NCBI GenBank assembly: GCA_028284885.1
Contig: JANQQW010000207.1
Location: forward strand, 1 to 33,924
Direction: 5' to 3'
Length of the DNA stretch: 33,924 bases
Source of the DNA: Planctomycetaceae bacterium
GTDB taxonomy: Bacteria; Planctomycetota; Planctomycetia; Planctomycetales; Planctomycetaceae
In this document: positions 9,560 through 18,570 of the stretch, one piece after another
Position numbering within the stretch: the first letter of the stretch is position 1
Layout of the letters: each line of letters opens with the position of its first letter
The notes under the pieces: model-generated
The model's input: only the letters and a program-made list of their open reading frames with translations
Told to the model about the DNA's origin: nothing
The model's database searches: none
Translations under genes and position numbers: made by a program

Positions 9560-10341
9560 TGACCACTCGCGTGGTGCTCGAGTGCACGGCGTGCGGCGAG
9601 ACCGCGGAGATCGACTCGTCCGCCGCCTCGCAGGACGTTCGAGTCTGCGCGGTCTGTGGCGGCCGGTTCGAACCGCGTGCACGACCAACGGACGACGCGG
9701 CGCGGATCGAGCCCGAGGTCGCACGACGACTCGGCACGGGACTCGACCTGATCCTGTGGGGCTACGCCGTCATCCCGACGGGACTGGTTCTCAGCGTCGT
9801 GGTCGGTGCGTTCGACGCGTCGGGGTGGACGACCCGTTCGCTCCTGCTGCTCACGTGGGCCGGCTTCCCGGTCCTGCATGCGGTCGGACTGTGGCAACTC
9901 GTCGTCGGTACCGTCCCGGGACTCCGTGGAGCGGTCTTGGCGTCAATGGTCTTCAACGCGTTGGGCATGCTGCTGTGGGGTGGCAGCGTGGTGTGGACGT
10001 GGTTCGATGCCCTGGGTGAACGACCGTTGCCGGACGGCCTCTTCACGGCGCTGCTCTTGGTGGCGCTGGCGTTGGTACTGTGGACGATCGGCTTCTGCAC
10101 CATCGTCACGGGAGTCTCACGACTGGCCGGTCATCTCGGGCTGTCGACCGAGAAACGAAGTGCGACTTGTGCGTTCTACCTTGCGTTGTGCCTGCTGTTG
10201 GCGGGCCCGATGGTGGTCCCGTACCTGACGACTTCCTGGCCCTTGAGCATGCTCTGCCTGGTCGTGGCCAGCGTGACCGTGGCGTGTGCGGCCTCCGGCA
10301 TCATCGGGGTCCGTAGCCGACTTCGTGACATGGGGCTCTGA
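9559..10341 (+). CDS. Zinc-ribbon multi-pass membrane protein, paralogue 1 of 4
   Basis: This 260-residue protein has an N-terminal zinc ribbon with CTAC at 9-12 and CAVC at 30-33, a linker rich in acidic and polar residues to about residue 55, and then about six hydrophobic helices to the C-terminus (for example GYAVIPTGLVLSVVVGAF and GAVLASMVFNALGMLLWGG). The ATG overlaps the purA stop codon by one base, and the next gene starts immediately after its own TGA, so 1 and 2 are probably translated with purA. The membrane part gives no known family to me. It belongs to a tandem set of four genes with the same architecture. The role is unknown; a membrane-bound sensor or assembly factor with a cytosolic zinc ribbon would fit, but this is inference. 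Confidence 0.82.
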   Translation: MTTRVVLECTACGETAEIDSSAASQDVRVCAVCGGRFEPRARPTDDAARIEPEVARRLGTGLDLILWGYAVIPTGLVLSVVVGAFDASGWTTRSLLLLTWAGFPVLHAVGLWQLVVGTVPGLRGAVLASMVFNALGMLLWGGSVVWTWFDALGERPLPDGLFTALLLVALALVLWTIGFCTIVTGVSRLAGHLGLSTEKRSATCAFYLALCLLLAGPMVVPYLTTSWPLSMLCLVVASVTVACAASGIIGVRSRLRDMGL

Positions 10342-11127
10342 ATGAGCGCGCCCATTCGCTGCCACGCCTGCGGCGAAGAGTTGGACCGGTTCCGTGGTTG
10401 GAGGCGGAGAACGGTCGTCTGTCCGATCTGCGGGACCGAGAACGAGATCCCGCCGGAGCCCCGGGAACAGGTCACGTTCAACGCCGACGAACTGCGGACA
10501 CTCGTGGCCGTCCAGCACGGTCTGGCGTGGCTGCTGGCCGGGAGCGGACTCGCCCTGCTGCTGGTTGCCGTGACCGTCGGAACGGTGTTGTTCCGGGGGG
10601 TCCCGTCCGACGGTCCGTTCGGCCCTCCGTGGATCGTCGCAGCGGGCGCCTTCTCGGTCGTGACGTCCGTTGGTCTGTGGTTCTGTACGAAGGTGCCGCG
10701 GAGGACGTCGCCTTGGGAAGTGGCGCGCACGGCGTTCACGCTTCAGTGCCTCGCCACGGCGTTCGCCTTCGCCGTCGTGGCGGTCTCGCTGTTCAGCGGC
10801 GTCGATCTCGACCTCGTGGAGGGGCTCGTGCGGGTGTCGCTGCTCGGGACGGCGTTCTCGATGCTCCCGTTCCACGCCTTCGCGTCGCGGCTGGGCCACC
10901 TGCTCGGTCGGCACGTCGCGGGGGCGAAGGGGACGTTGTTCAACGTGCTGGGCGTCGTCCTCGGTATCGTGATCCTGCTCTCGATCGGCAACGGCCCGTT
11001 CGTCGGAGGTCGAACCGCGGTGGTGGTACTCGCGGTCGGACTGGCAGTCCTGCACGTCAGCCTGCTGTTCGACCTTCGCAAGGCGATCGCCGAGACCGTC
11101 GCCGAGACGCCGTCGTCGGCCGGTTGA
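10342..11127 (+). CDS. Zinc-ribbon multi-pass membrane protein, paralogue 2 of 4
   Basis: This 261-residue protein has CHAC at 7-10 and CPIC at 27-30, followed by GTENEIPPEP, then a short linker and about six membrane helices (among them LAWLLAGSGLALLLVAVTVG and LFNVLGVVLGIVILLSIG). The polar loops contain RLGHLLGR, which resembles the loop of paralogue 1 (RLAGHLGL), and the protein ends with a helix followed by DLRKAIAE, comparable to QLRSAIREVA in paralogue 3 and ELRRRAFEIAGE in paralogue 4. The ATG follows the TGA of paralogue 1 directly. The arrangement implies one operon and shared function. No named family is recognised. Confidence 0.83.
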   Translation: MSAPIRCHACGEELDRFRGWRRRTVVCPICGTENEIPPEPREQVTFNADELRTLVAVQHGLAWLLAGSGLALLLVAVTVGTVLFRGVPSDGPFGPPWIVAAGAFSVVTSVGLWFCTKVPRRTSPWEVARTAFTLQCLATAFAFAVVAVSLFSGVDLDLVEGLVRVSLLGTAFSMLPFHAFASRLGHLLGRHVAGAKGTLFNVLGVVLGIVILLSIGNGPFVGGRTAVVVLAVGLAVLHVSLLFDLRKAIAETVAETPSSAG

Positions 11128-11201
11128 GGGCGATCGTTTCTTCTCGCTGGGCGTCTGTGTAGTGTGGGGTTCGACCTCCGCTCTCCCCCACGCGACCCGT
11201 C

Positions 11202-11975
11202 ATGCCGATCAGCCTCACCTGCCGCAGCTGCGGCGAGACCTACTCCGCCCCGGACTCCGCGGCCGGACGCCAGCTCCCCTGCCCGATCTGCGGAACCGAG
11301 AACCGCGTCCCGGCGACGAGCGTTCACACGACCGACCTGACGAACCCGGAACGGGACTCGCTGCGGACGGTCGGACACGGGCTGGGGCTCGTGATGCTGT
11401 CGATCGCGATCTACGTCGTCAGCGTGATGTACATCATGCTGGTGATGTTCACGCAGTCGTTCTTCCTGCTGGACACGTTGTTCGTGGTGACGGGGCTGGT
11501 CGGGTTCGTCGTCCCGATCCTGCACATGGTCGGCATGGGGCTGTGCCTCGTGGTGCCGACCCGCAGCAAGGCGAAGGGGATGGTCACGACGGCGTTCGTG
11601 CTGCAGCTGCTGGCCACGCTGATCACGATCCTCACCACGATCGCGGCGATCAACCGACCGTTCCAGAACGACCCCCAGCCGTTCACGATGATCGCCGGCC
11701 TGATGATCATCGCGGGCCTCGTGTTGTTCGTGCTGTTCCTGGCGCGGACGGCGGAGTTCATCGACCGTCCGAAGATTTCGAGCCGGGCGATGATGTCGAT
11801 GTACCTGGCGATCGCGACGTTCGTGCTGCTGTTCCTCACCGGCATGTTGGGGGCGGCGATCGGCGAGGTTGCGCTCTTGTTCGGACTGATCCCGCTCGTC
11901 GTGGGCATCATCGCGTTGCTGCGGTACGTCGGCTCGATCTCGCAGCTGCGGTCGGCGATTCGCGAGGTCGCGTGA
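11202..11975 (+). CDS. Zinc-ribbon multi-pass membrane protein, paralogue 3 of 4
   Basis: This 257-residue protein has CRSC at 7-10 and CPIC at 27-30 followed by GTENRVPA, nearly the same ribbon as paralogue 2. A linker containing LTNPERDSLRTVGHGLG leads into about six membrane helices with unusually many Met, Ile and Thr residues. The loop ARTAEFIDRPKISSRAMM matches LARFLDVPQARTTAG in paralogue 4, supporting common descent. A 74-bp gap separates it from paralogue 2 and contains TAGTGT at 11160-11165, so genes 3 and 4 may have their own promoter. Function unknown. Confidence 0.84.
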   Translation: MPISLTCRSCGETYSAPDSAAGRQLPCPICGTENRVPATSVHTTDLTNPERDSLRTVGHGLGLVMLSIAIYVVSVMYIMLVMFTQSFFLLDTLFVVTGLVGFVVPILHMVGMGLCLVVPTRSKAKGMVTTAFVLQLLATLITILTTIAAINRPFQNDPQPFTMIAGLMIIAGLVLFVLFLARTAEFIDRPKISSRAMMSMYLAIATFVLLFLTGMLGAAIGEVALLFGLIPLVVGIIALLRYVGSISQLRSAIREVA

Positions 11976-11979
11976 GCCG

Positions 11980-12744
11980 ATGAGCGTCAGCGTCGTCTGC
12001 AGCGAGTGCGGAGAGAGCTACTCGGTCCCCCGTTCGCGCGTGGGCGAGTCCGTCGCTTGCCCGGTGTGCGGTGCCGCGAACCAGGTCGTTCTCGATTCCC
12101 CGGAGCCCGGCGAGTACACCGACGCGGAACGCCGGGGCCTGCGGTGGGTCGGCCGGGCGTTGACGCTGATCCTCGTCACGTCCGGCATCGAGACGCTGTG
12201 GTTCGCGACCTGGTGGCCCCTCGCCATGCTCTCGAACGACCTCCACCGCCCACTACTGATCCTCGCCGACTCGATGTGCCTGATCCTGCCTTCGTCGAGT
12301 TTGGCGGGCCGTCTCCTACTCGTCCGCACACCATCCCGATCGCGAACACGTGTGCTGGCCATCCTCAACATCGTCTCGCCGGTGGTCGTGTGGCTGTTCG
12401 CGAGCCAGCGGCTCGAGACGAGTTTCGCCGTCCGAGGCTTCTGGGACGACGGCATCGGCCACGCCGTTTCCCTGTTGGCGGCCATCCCCCTGGTCGTTCT
12501 CGTCGCCCGACTCGCTCGATTCCTCGACGTCCCACAGGCGAGGACGACAGCCGGCATCGTGCTGGCAATCAGTGTCTTGGCGTGCCTGACAGGACTCGCA
12601 CTCGACTTTGACCAGTCTGGCCCCGAACAGTTCCAAGGGTTCGGGGGCTGGGTGTTGATGGCCGTCGGCTTCGTCGCGGTCGCCTTTCACGCCTCCGCAC
12701 TGTGGGAGTTGCGTCGAAGGGCGTTCGAGATCGCCGGCGAGTGA
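11980..12744 (+). CDS. Zinc-ribbon multi-pass membrane protein, paralogue 4 of 4
   Basis: This 254-residue protein has CSEC at 7-10 and CPVC at 27-30, then GAANQVVLDSPEPGEYTDAERRGLRWVGRALT, where the segment T-x-A/P-E-R-x-x-L-R-x-V-G is shared with paralogue 3. About six membrane helices follow, and the chain ends LWELRRRAFEIAGE. It begins four bases after the stop of paralogue 3. The downstream neighbour (DUF2237 protein) converges on it with only seven bases between stops, so this is the end of the array. Function unknown, as for the other three. Confidence 0.84.
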   Translation: MSVSVVCSECGESYSVPRSRVGESVACPVCGAANQVVLDSPEPGEYTDAERRGLRWVGRALTLILVTSGIETLWFATWWPLAMLSNDLHRPLLILADSMCLILPSSSLAGRLLLVRTPSRSRTRVLAILNIVSPVVVWLFASQRLETSFAVRGFWDDGIGHAVSLLAAIPLVVLVARLARFLDVPQARTTAGIVLAISVLACLTGLALDFDQSGPEQFQGFGGWVLMAVGFVAVAFHASALWELRRRAFEIAGE

Positions 12745-12751
12745 CGACGGC

Positions 12752-13117
12752 TCACACCTCGACTGCGTACTTCTGCAATTCCTCGAGATCGACGAACTCG
12801 AGCATCGAGACGTGCGTCGACTCCAGCACGATCGGCGCGGCGACGCCGGCCTCGAGGGCGTCCTTCCACCGCGTGGCGCAGACGCACCACCGGTCGCCCG
12901 GCTTCAGGCCGGGGAAGTCGTACATCGGCATCGGCGTGACGAGGTCGTTCCCCTGCTCCACGCTGAACTCGAGGAACTCCTCGGTCACCTCGACGCAGAT
13001 CAGGTGCAGCCCCATGTCGCCGGGGCCCGTGTTGCAGCAGCCGTCGCGGAACCAACCGGTCACGGGCGACTCGCTGCAGGTCTGAAGATCGGTTCCGAGG
13101 ACATTCTTGGCGGGCAT
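12752..13117 (-). CDS. DUF2237 family protein
   Basis: This 121-residue soluble protein starts MPAKNVLGTDLQTCSESPVT and continues GWFRDGCCNTGPGDMGLHLI, the hallmark opening of DUF2237, with CATRW further on and a C-terminal helix after APIVLESTHVSMLEF. The family is widespread in bacteria, is about 120 residues long and has no established activity; conserved Cys, His and Asp residues suggest a small ligand or metal site. The frame is open to 13327, but the N-terminal extension is low-complexity and the family starts at this Met. It is convergent with zinc-ribbon paralogue 4 and divergent from the DUF1559 gene. Confidence 0.88.
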   Translation of the reverse strand: MPAKNVLGTDLQTCSESPVTGWFRDGCCNTGPGDMGLHLICVEVTEEFLEFSVEQGNDLVTPMPMYDFPGLKPGDRWCVCATRWKDALEAGVAAPIVLESTHVSMLEFVDLEELQKYAVEV

Positions 13118-13366
13118 GAGTGGTCTCGCGGCGAGGGACGGGGCGGATTGTCGTCGGGCCGGCCCAGCTTCGCAACGCGGCGGCCGAGAATTCGCGGCGG
13201 CCCGACCAACGGCTCTCCACCACCGCGCCAGGGAAACTGAGCAAAACCGAAAGAGTCGAATCATTCCGACGAACGTCGAAGACCCGGAACGGGTTCCCGA
13301 CTGAGCCGGAACACATGTAACCGGCACGACACTCCTTCGACCCTCATCCTGCCGACAAGCCCACCC

Positions 13367-14197
13367 ATGAAGACTTCCGAGTCCCCCCGCCAGCGATCCG
13401 GGTTCACCCTGATCGAACTGCTCGTCGTGATCGCCATCATCGCTATCCTGATCGCCCTACTGCTCCCGGCCGTTCAGCAGGCTCGCGAGGCGGCCCGCCG
13501 CAGCGACTGCAAGAGCAAGCTGAAGCAGATCGGCATCGCGATGCACAACCACCACGACATCTACAACGCCTTGCCCGCCGGCACGACCGAGCGGTCGGCC
13601 TGGGCCGGGTTCATCCTCGCCCAGATGGAACAGGCGAACCTCTACGAGGCCCTCGACCCGCGTGGCGCGACGCCCAACACGGTGACGCAGGAGGTCTTGG
13701 GCCCGCTGTCGATCTACGCCTGCCCGTCGAACGCGAACCCGCAGACCGAAGACCTGATGTGCTACAAGGGCGTGGAGGAAGGGGCCTCCGGCGGTGACGA
13801 CGGCCCGCTCAACAACACCGGACAAACCCACCCCATCGCGAACGAGAACGGTCGGCTGTTCCGCGACATCACGGACGGCCTGTCGAACACGGCTCTCGTC
13901 GGCGAGACGCGGCAGATGTGGAACGGCTGGGCCGGACCCGACCCGATCGACGACGACAGCGACCCCAGCACGCCCGACGTCCCCGGCGTCTGGGCCGACA
14001 GTGCAGGACCCGACGACCCGGTGGTCGCCATGAACGGCATCAACGTCGCCGACGGCAACTTCAGCAGCTTCCACACCGGCGGGGCCCAGTTCCTCGCCTG
14101 TGACGGGGCCGTCCACTTCATGAGCGAGAACACCAACGTCGCCGTGCTCCAGGCCCTCGGCACCATCGGCGACGGCGACCAGGGCTCCTTCGACTGA
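13367..14197 (+). CDS. DUF1559 pilin-like protein (type IV prepilin N-terminus, H-X9-DG)
   Basis: This 276-residue protein starts with a class III signal: a basic leader ending RSG before [20 protein letters not shown], with Glu at the fifth position after the cleavage site. A prepilin peptidase should cut after Gly12 and leave an N-terminal hydrophobic helix. The region [20 protein letters not shown] then leads into a beta-rich head domain of the DUF1559 (SBP_bac_10-like) family. The C-terminus has His236 followed after nine residues by Asp246-Gly247, the H-X9-DG motif of this planctomycete family. These pseudopilin-like proteins occur in many copies per planctomycete genome and are thought to be surface or secretion components, but their function is not settled. 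A perfect hairpin follows the stop codon. Confidence 0.93.
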   Translation: MKTSESPRQRSGFTLIELLVVIAIIAILIALLLPAVQQAREAARRSDCKSKLKQIGIAMHNHHDIYNALPAGTTERSAWAGFILAQMEQANLYEALDPRGATPNTVTQEVLGPLSIYACPSNANPQTEDLMCYKGVEEGASGGDDGPLNNTGQTHPIANENGRLFRDITDGLSNTALVGETRQMWNGWAGPDPIDDDSDPSTPDVPGVWADSAGPDDPVVAMNGINVADGNFSSFHTGGAQFLACDGAVHFMSENTNVAVLQALGTIGDGDQGSFD

Positions 14198-14234
14198 CCG
14201 CGCGACCGACGCGGCTGCAGAATCGGCATATTCG

Positions 14235-14266
14235 CACCGGGCGTTGCGTTTTCGCAACGCCCGGTG
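14235..14266 (+). terminator. Hairpin terminator after the DUF1559 gene
   Basis: A perfect 14-bp stem, CACCGGGCGTTGCG paired with its complement, closes on a TTTT loop 37 bp after the stop codon. There is no long T run behind it (TTGCGTT follows), so it may act as a weak intrinsic terminator or as an RNA-stabilising 3' end. Confidence 0.7.
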
Positions 14267-14405
14267 TTGCGTTGGTCCGACACGCATGCGTTCTGCGCGA
14301 TACGTTCTCGGGCCGGCGCGACGGAGCGCCTGCGATCGCCCCACCGGTTGGCCCGGACGAAGTGGCCCCACGTCGTCCCGCGCTCGCCGCACGCGCCCGC
14401 CCGAG

Positions 14406-16795
<2,390 letters not shown>

Positions 16796-16799
<4 letters not shown>

Positions 16800-16820
16800 G
16801 GTGGGCTCCGCCCACCAACG
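16796..16820. repeat. REP-like palindrome (family A), single unit over the ftsK stop
   Basis: GTAGGGTGGGC-TCC-GCCCACC forms a 7-bp hairpin with a 3-base loop. The TAG in its first bases is the ftsK stop codon (16797-16799). The same unit recurs near 17114, 17167, 31174, 31861, 31918, 31964 and 32018. Confidence 0.8.
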
Positions 16821-16838
16821 CGACAGGCTGGACGACGG

Positions 16839-16979
16839 GGTGGCACTGGCGTCTCGCCAGTACGCGGAGCGTTCCCAGCTTGCACTTGGTCGGTTTGATC
16901 GACTGGCAACGCAGAGCGAATTCGGTCGAGCAAGCCTCCTTCCTTTGCCACCGAGCACTGGCCAGAGGCCAGTGGTACC
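16839..16979. repeat. Inverted repeat pair, family C
   Basis: The left arm at 16839-16862 (GGTGGCACTGGCGTCTCGCC...) and the reverse complement of the right arm at 16956-16979 (GGTACCACTGGCCTCTGGCC...) match at 19 of 24 positions. Each arm is a hairpin of its own (ACTGGC...GCCAGT). About 93 bp of apparently non-coding sequence lie between them. Confidence 0.6.
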
Positions 16980-17012
16980 CGTCGACTACTGGAGAACGTC
17001 GGGCTTCGGTAG

Positions 17013-17084
17013 GTAGCCCGGAGCGCAAGCGATGGGACTTCGCGCTGATGGAACCGAAGTCCCATCGCTTGCGCTCAGGGCTAC
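17013..17084. repeat. Inverted repeat with 30-bp arms, family B
   Basis: The arms 17013-17042 and 17055-17084 are reverse complements at 29 of 30 positions, with a 12-bp loop; the core is GAGCGCAAGCGATGGGACTT. Near-perfect arms imply recent origin or selection for the hairpin. No transposase lies beside it. It sits between family C and family A units in the ftsK-downstream gap (16800-17207), which holds no gene. Confidence 0.85.
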
Positions 17085-17113
17085 TTGCCTGACATTCATC
17101 GACAGCTGGTCCA

Positions 17114-17190
17114 GTAGGGGTGGGCTCTGCCCACCAACGCCGCGGATCAGACGCCGAACGTCGGGGCTGGTGGGCAGAGCCCACCCTACG
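17114..17190. repeat. REP-like inverted pair (family A)
   Basis: The left unit 17114-17138 (TGGGCTCTGCCCACCAAC) and the right unit 17167-17190 (TGGTGGGCAGAGCCCACCCT) are inverted around a short centre containing GACGCCGAACGTCGG. The layout (two hairpins facing each other, about 77 bp in all) is the same as in the elements beside the RAYT gene at 31174-31249 and 31964-32040. Confidence 0.85.
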
Positions 17191-17207
17191 ACTGACTCGC
17201 CAGCCGC

Positions 17208-17408
17208 CTACCGTCGCCCGCTCCGCCACCACGAGAGCAGCCAGCCGCTTCCTCCTCCGAGGAGGAACGTGAGCAGGAGCACCACGGAGAGTGGCCAGGT
17301 CACGTGGCCGAACAGGAAGAAGATCTCCGTCCCCTTCCAGTTCTGGGCGATGACGATCAGCGCGAGAACGGCGGCGACGATGCCGCCGGCGAGTTTGACG
17401 CGGTCCAC
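17208..17408 (-). CDS. LapA/DUF1049-like small membrane protein
   Basis: This 66-residue protein has two hydrophobic helices: KLAGGIVAAVLALIVIAQN and WPLSVVLLLTFLLGGGSGWLLSWW, separated by KGTEIFFLFGHVT. The pattern (first helix, Asn, a short beta-like loop, then Pro-Leu-hydrophobic-Gly-rich second helix ending in basic residues) matches the lipopolysaccharide-assembly protein A domain, LapA/DUF1049. It starts at GTG 17408 behind a purine-rich stretch. It follows the CPBP protease gene on the same strand after 32 bp, so the two are likely co-transcribed. In other bacteria LapA proteins act with LapB in envelope homeostasis; whether this copy does is unknown. Confidence 0.75.
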   Translation of the reverse strand: MDRVKLAGGIVAAVLALIVIAQNWKGTEIFFLFGHVTWPLSVVLLLTFLLGGGSGWLLSWWRSGRR

Positions 17409-17440
17409 GGTGAGCCCCCGTGTGTTGTGGTGAGTCTTGG

Positions 17441-18367
17441 TCAGCCTGACTTGTAGAGCCAGTAGACGGCGAGGGCGTCCATCGTCCAGGCGACGGCGAT
17501 GTGGATGGCTGCCCCCAACCAGATGCTCCGCGTCTTCAAGCTGGTGAACCCGAGGACGACGCCGGCCGCGATCGCCCCGAAGTTCTCGGCCATCGGCTTC
17601 CCGAAGTGGATCATGCAGTAAGGCACCATCATGACGAAGATCGCCATCGAACCGAAGCGATGCTTCGTCCCGTGTAGCACGAACCCGCGGAAGAAGAACT
17701 CCAGCGCCACGAACTGCAGCGCGTACAGCAGCTCCCAGACGAGGAACCGCGGCCACAACGGCTCGTCCGCCCGCAGCCGGTAGAACGGGTACTTCGACTG
17801 GAACGACTCCGTCGTGCTGCAGTACCAGACAACCGGCAGCATGACGGCGAACATCAGCAGGTACAGCCCGGCCCCCTCGAACGGGTTCCGCGTGGCGACG
17901 CCGTAGTCCGCGACCCGTTCGCGCAGGACGAACCAGATCACGGGGACGGGTATCAGGACGTAGCCGACGTACTGCCCGGCGACCCACAGCACGAGCCGGG
18001 CGATCTCGCGGTTCTTGGCGAGCCGGGTCCAGCTGCGGAGGTCCTCCGCGGCCGTCGGGGCGACGGAGCCGAGCACGTTCAGCCAGCCTTCGAGGTCGGA
18101 GCCGCGGAAGACGTACTCCTGGACGACCAGGGCGACGGCCATCGTCACCAGCACCACCATCGTCCGCGTGTCGGGCCCGGACGGCTGCTGCAGGTACTGG
18201 AGAGCGTCGGCGTCCGCTCGCCGAACGGGACCGGCAACGAACTCGCGGAGGCGGTCCCAGAGGGCCAACGGGTCGGTCTCGCAGGCTGCGTGAGGTCGTG
18301 AGACGAGGGGTTCTCGGACGGCCGCGGAGTATAGCGGTTCTTCTTGTCCTGCAGCCAGTTCCGACAC
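17441..18367 (-). CDS. CPBP family glutamic-type intramembrane protease
   Basis: This 308-residue polytopic membrane protein has about seven hydrophobic segments after a soluble N-terminus of 65 residues. The Rce1/Abi motifs are recognisable in the second half: LEFFFRG at 222-228 (motif 1, normally EExxxR; here only Glu223 and Arg227 remain), HFGKPMAENFGAIAAG with His254 and Glu261, and His289 near the C-terminus. Family members cleave substrates within the membrane, as in CAAX processing and bacteriocin immunity. The physiological substrate is unknown. The start is GTG 18367. It is divergent from the kinase gene with about 200 bp between starts and upstream of the LapA-like gene on the same strand. 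Confidence 0.85.
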   Translation of the reverse strand: MSELAAGQEEPLYSAAVREPLVSRPHAACETDPLALWDRLREFVAGPVRRADADALQYLQQPSGPDTRTMVVLVTMAVALVVQEYVFRGSDLEGWLNVLGSVAPTAAEDLRSWTRLAKNREIARLVLWVAGQYVGYVLIPVPVIWFVLRERVADYGVATRNPFEGAGLYLLMFAVMLPVVWYCSTTESFQSKYPFYRLRADEPLWPRFLVWELLYALQFVALEFFFRGFVLHGTKHRFGSMAIFVMMVPYCMIHFGKPMAENFGAIAAGVVLGFTSLKTRSIWLGAAIHIAVAWTMDALAVYWLYKSG

Positions 18368-18570
18368 GTCGTCGACGCCCGTGTGTCTTCACCGAAAACA
18401 CGCATTACGGGTAGTTCCCCGGTTTCGCGGGGTGCGGTAGCATCTGACCGGCAGTCTGCGGTTGGGCCAACGGATCGTCGGATGCATCCGTCCCGCCGGC
18501 GCGTTAGCATCGACTCCCCTGCCTGACTCGTCCATCCGTCCTGCCGCCCGAGCCTCCCCGGAGCAATCCG

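Noticed and set aside
8305..10341. A 678-residue forward frame ending in zinc-ribbon paralogue 1
   Set aside because: The first 418 residues are a shifted reading of purA; the real gene starts at 9559 with the zinc ribbon.
11128..11201. A riboswitch or leader peptide between zinc-ribbon paralogues 2 and 3
   Set aside because: The gap is only 74 bp and shows no known riboswitch core or leader frame; only a possible -10 box was noted.
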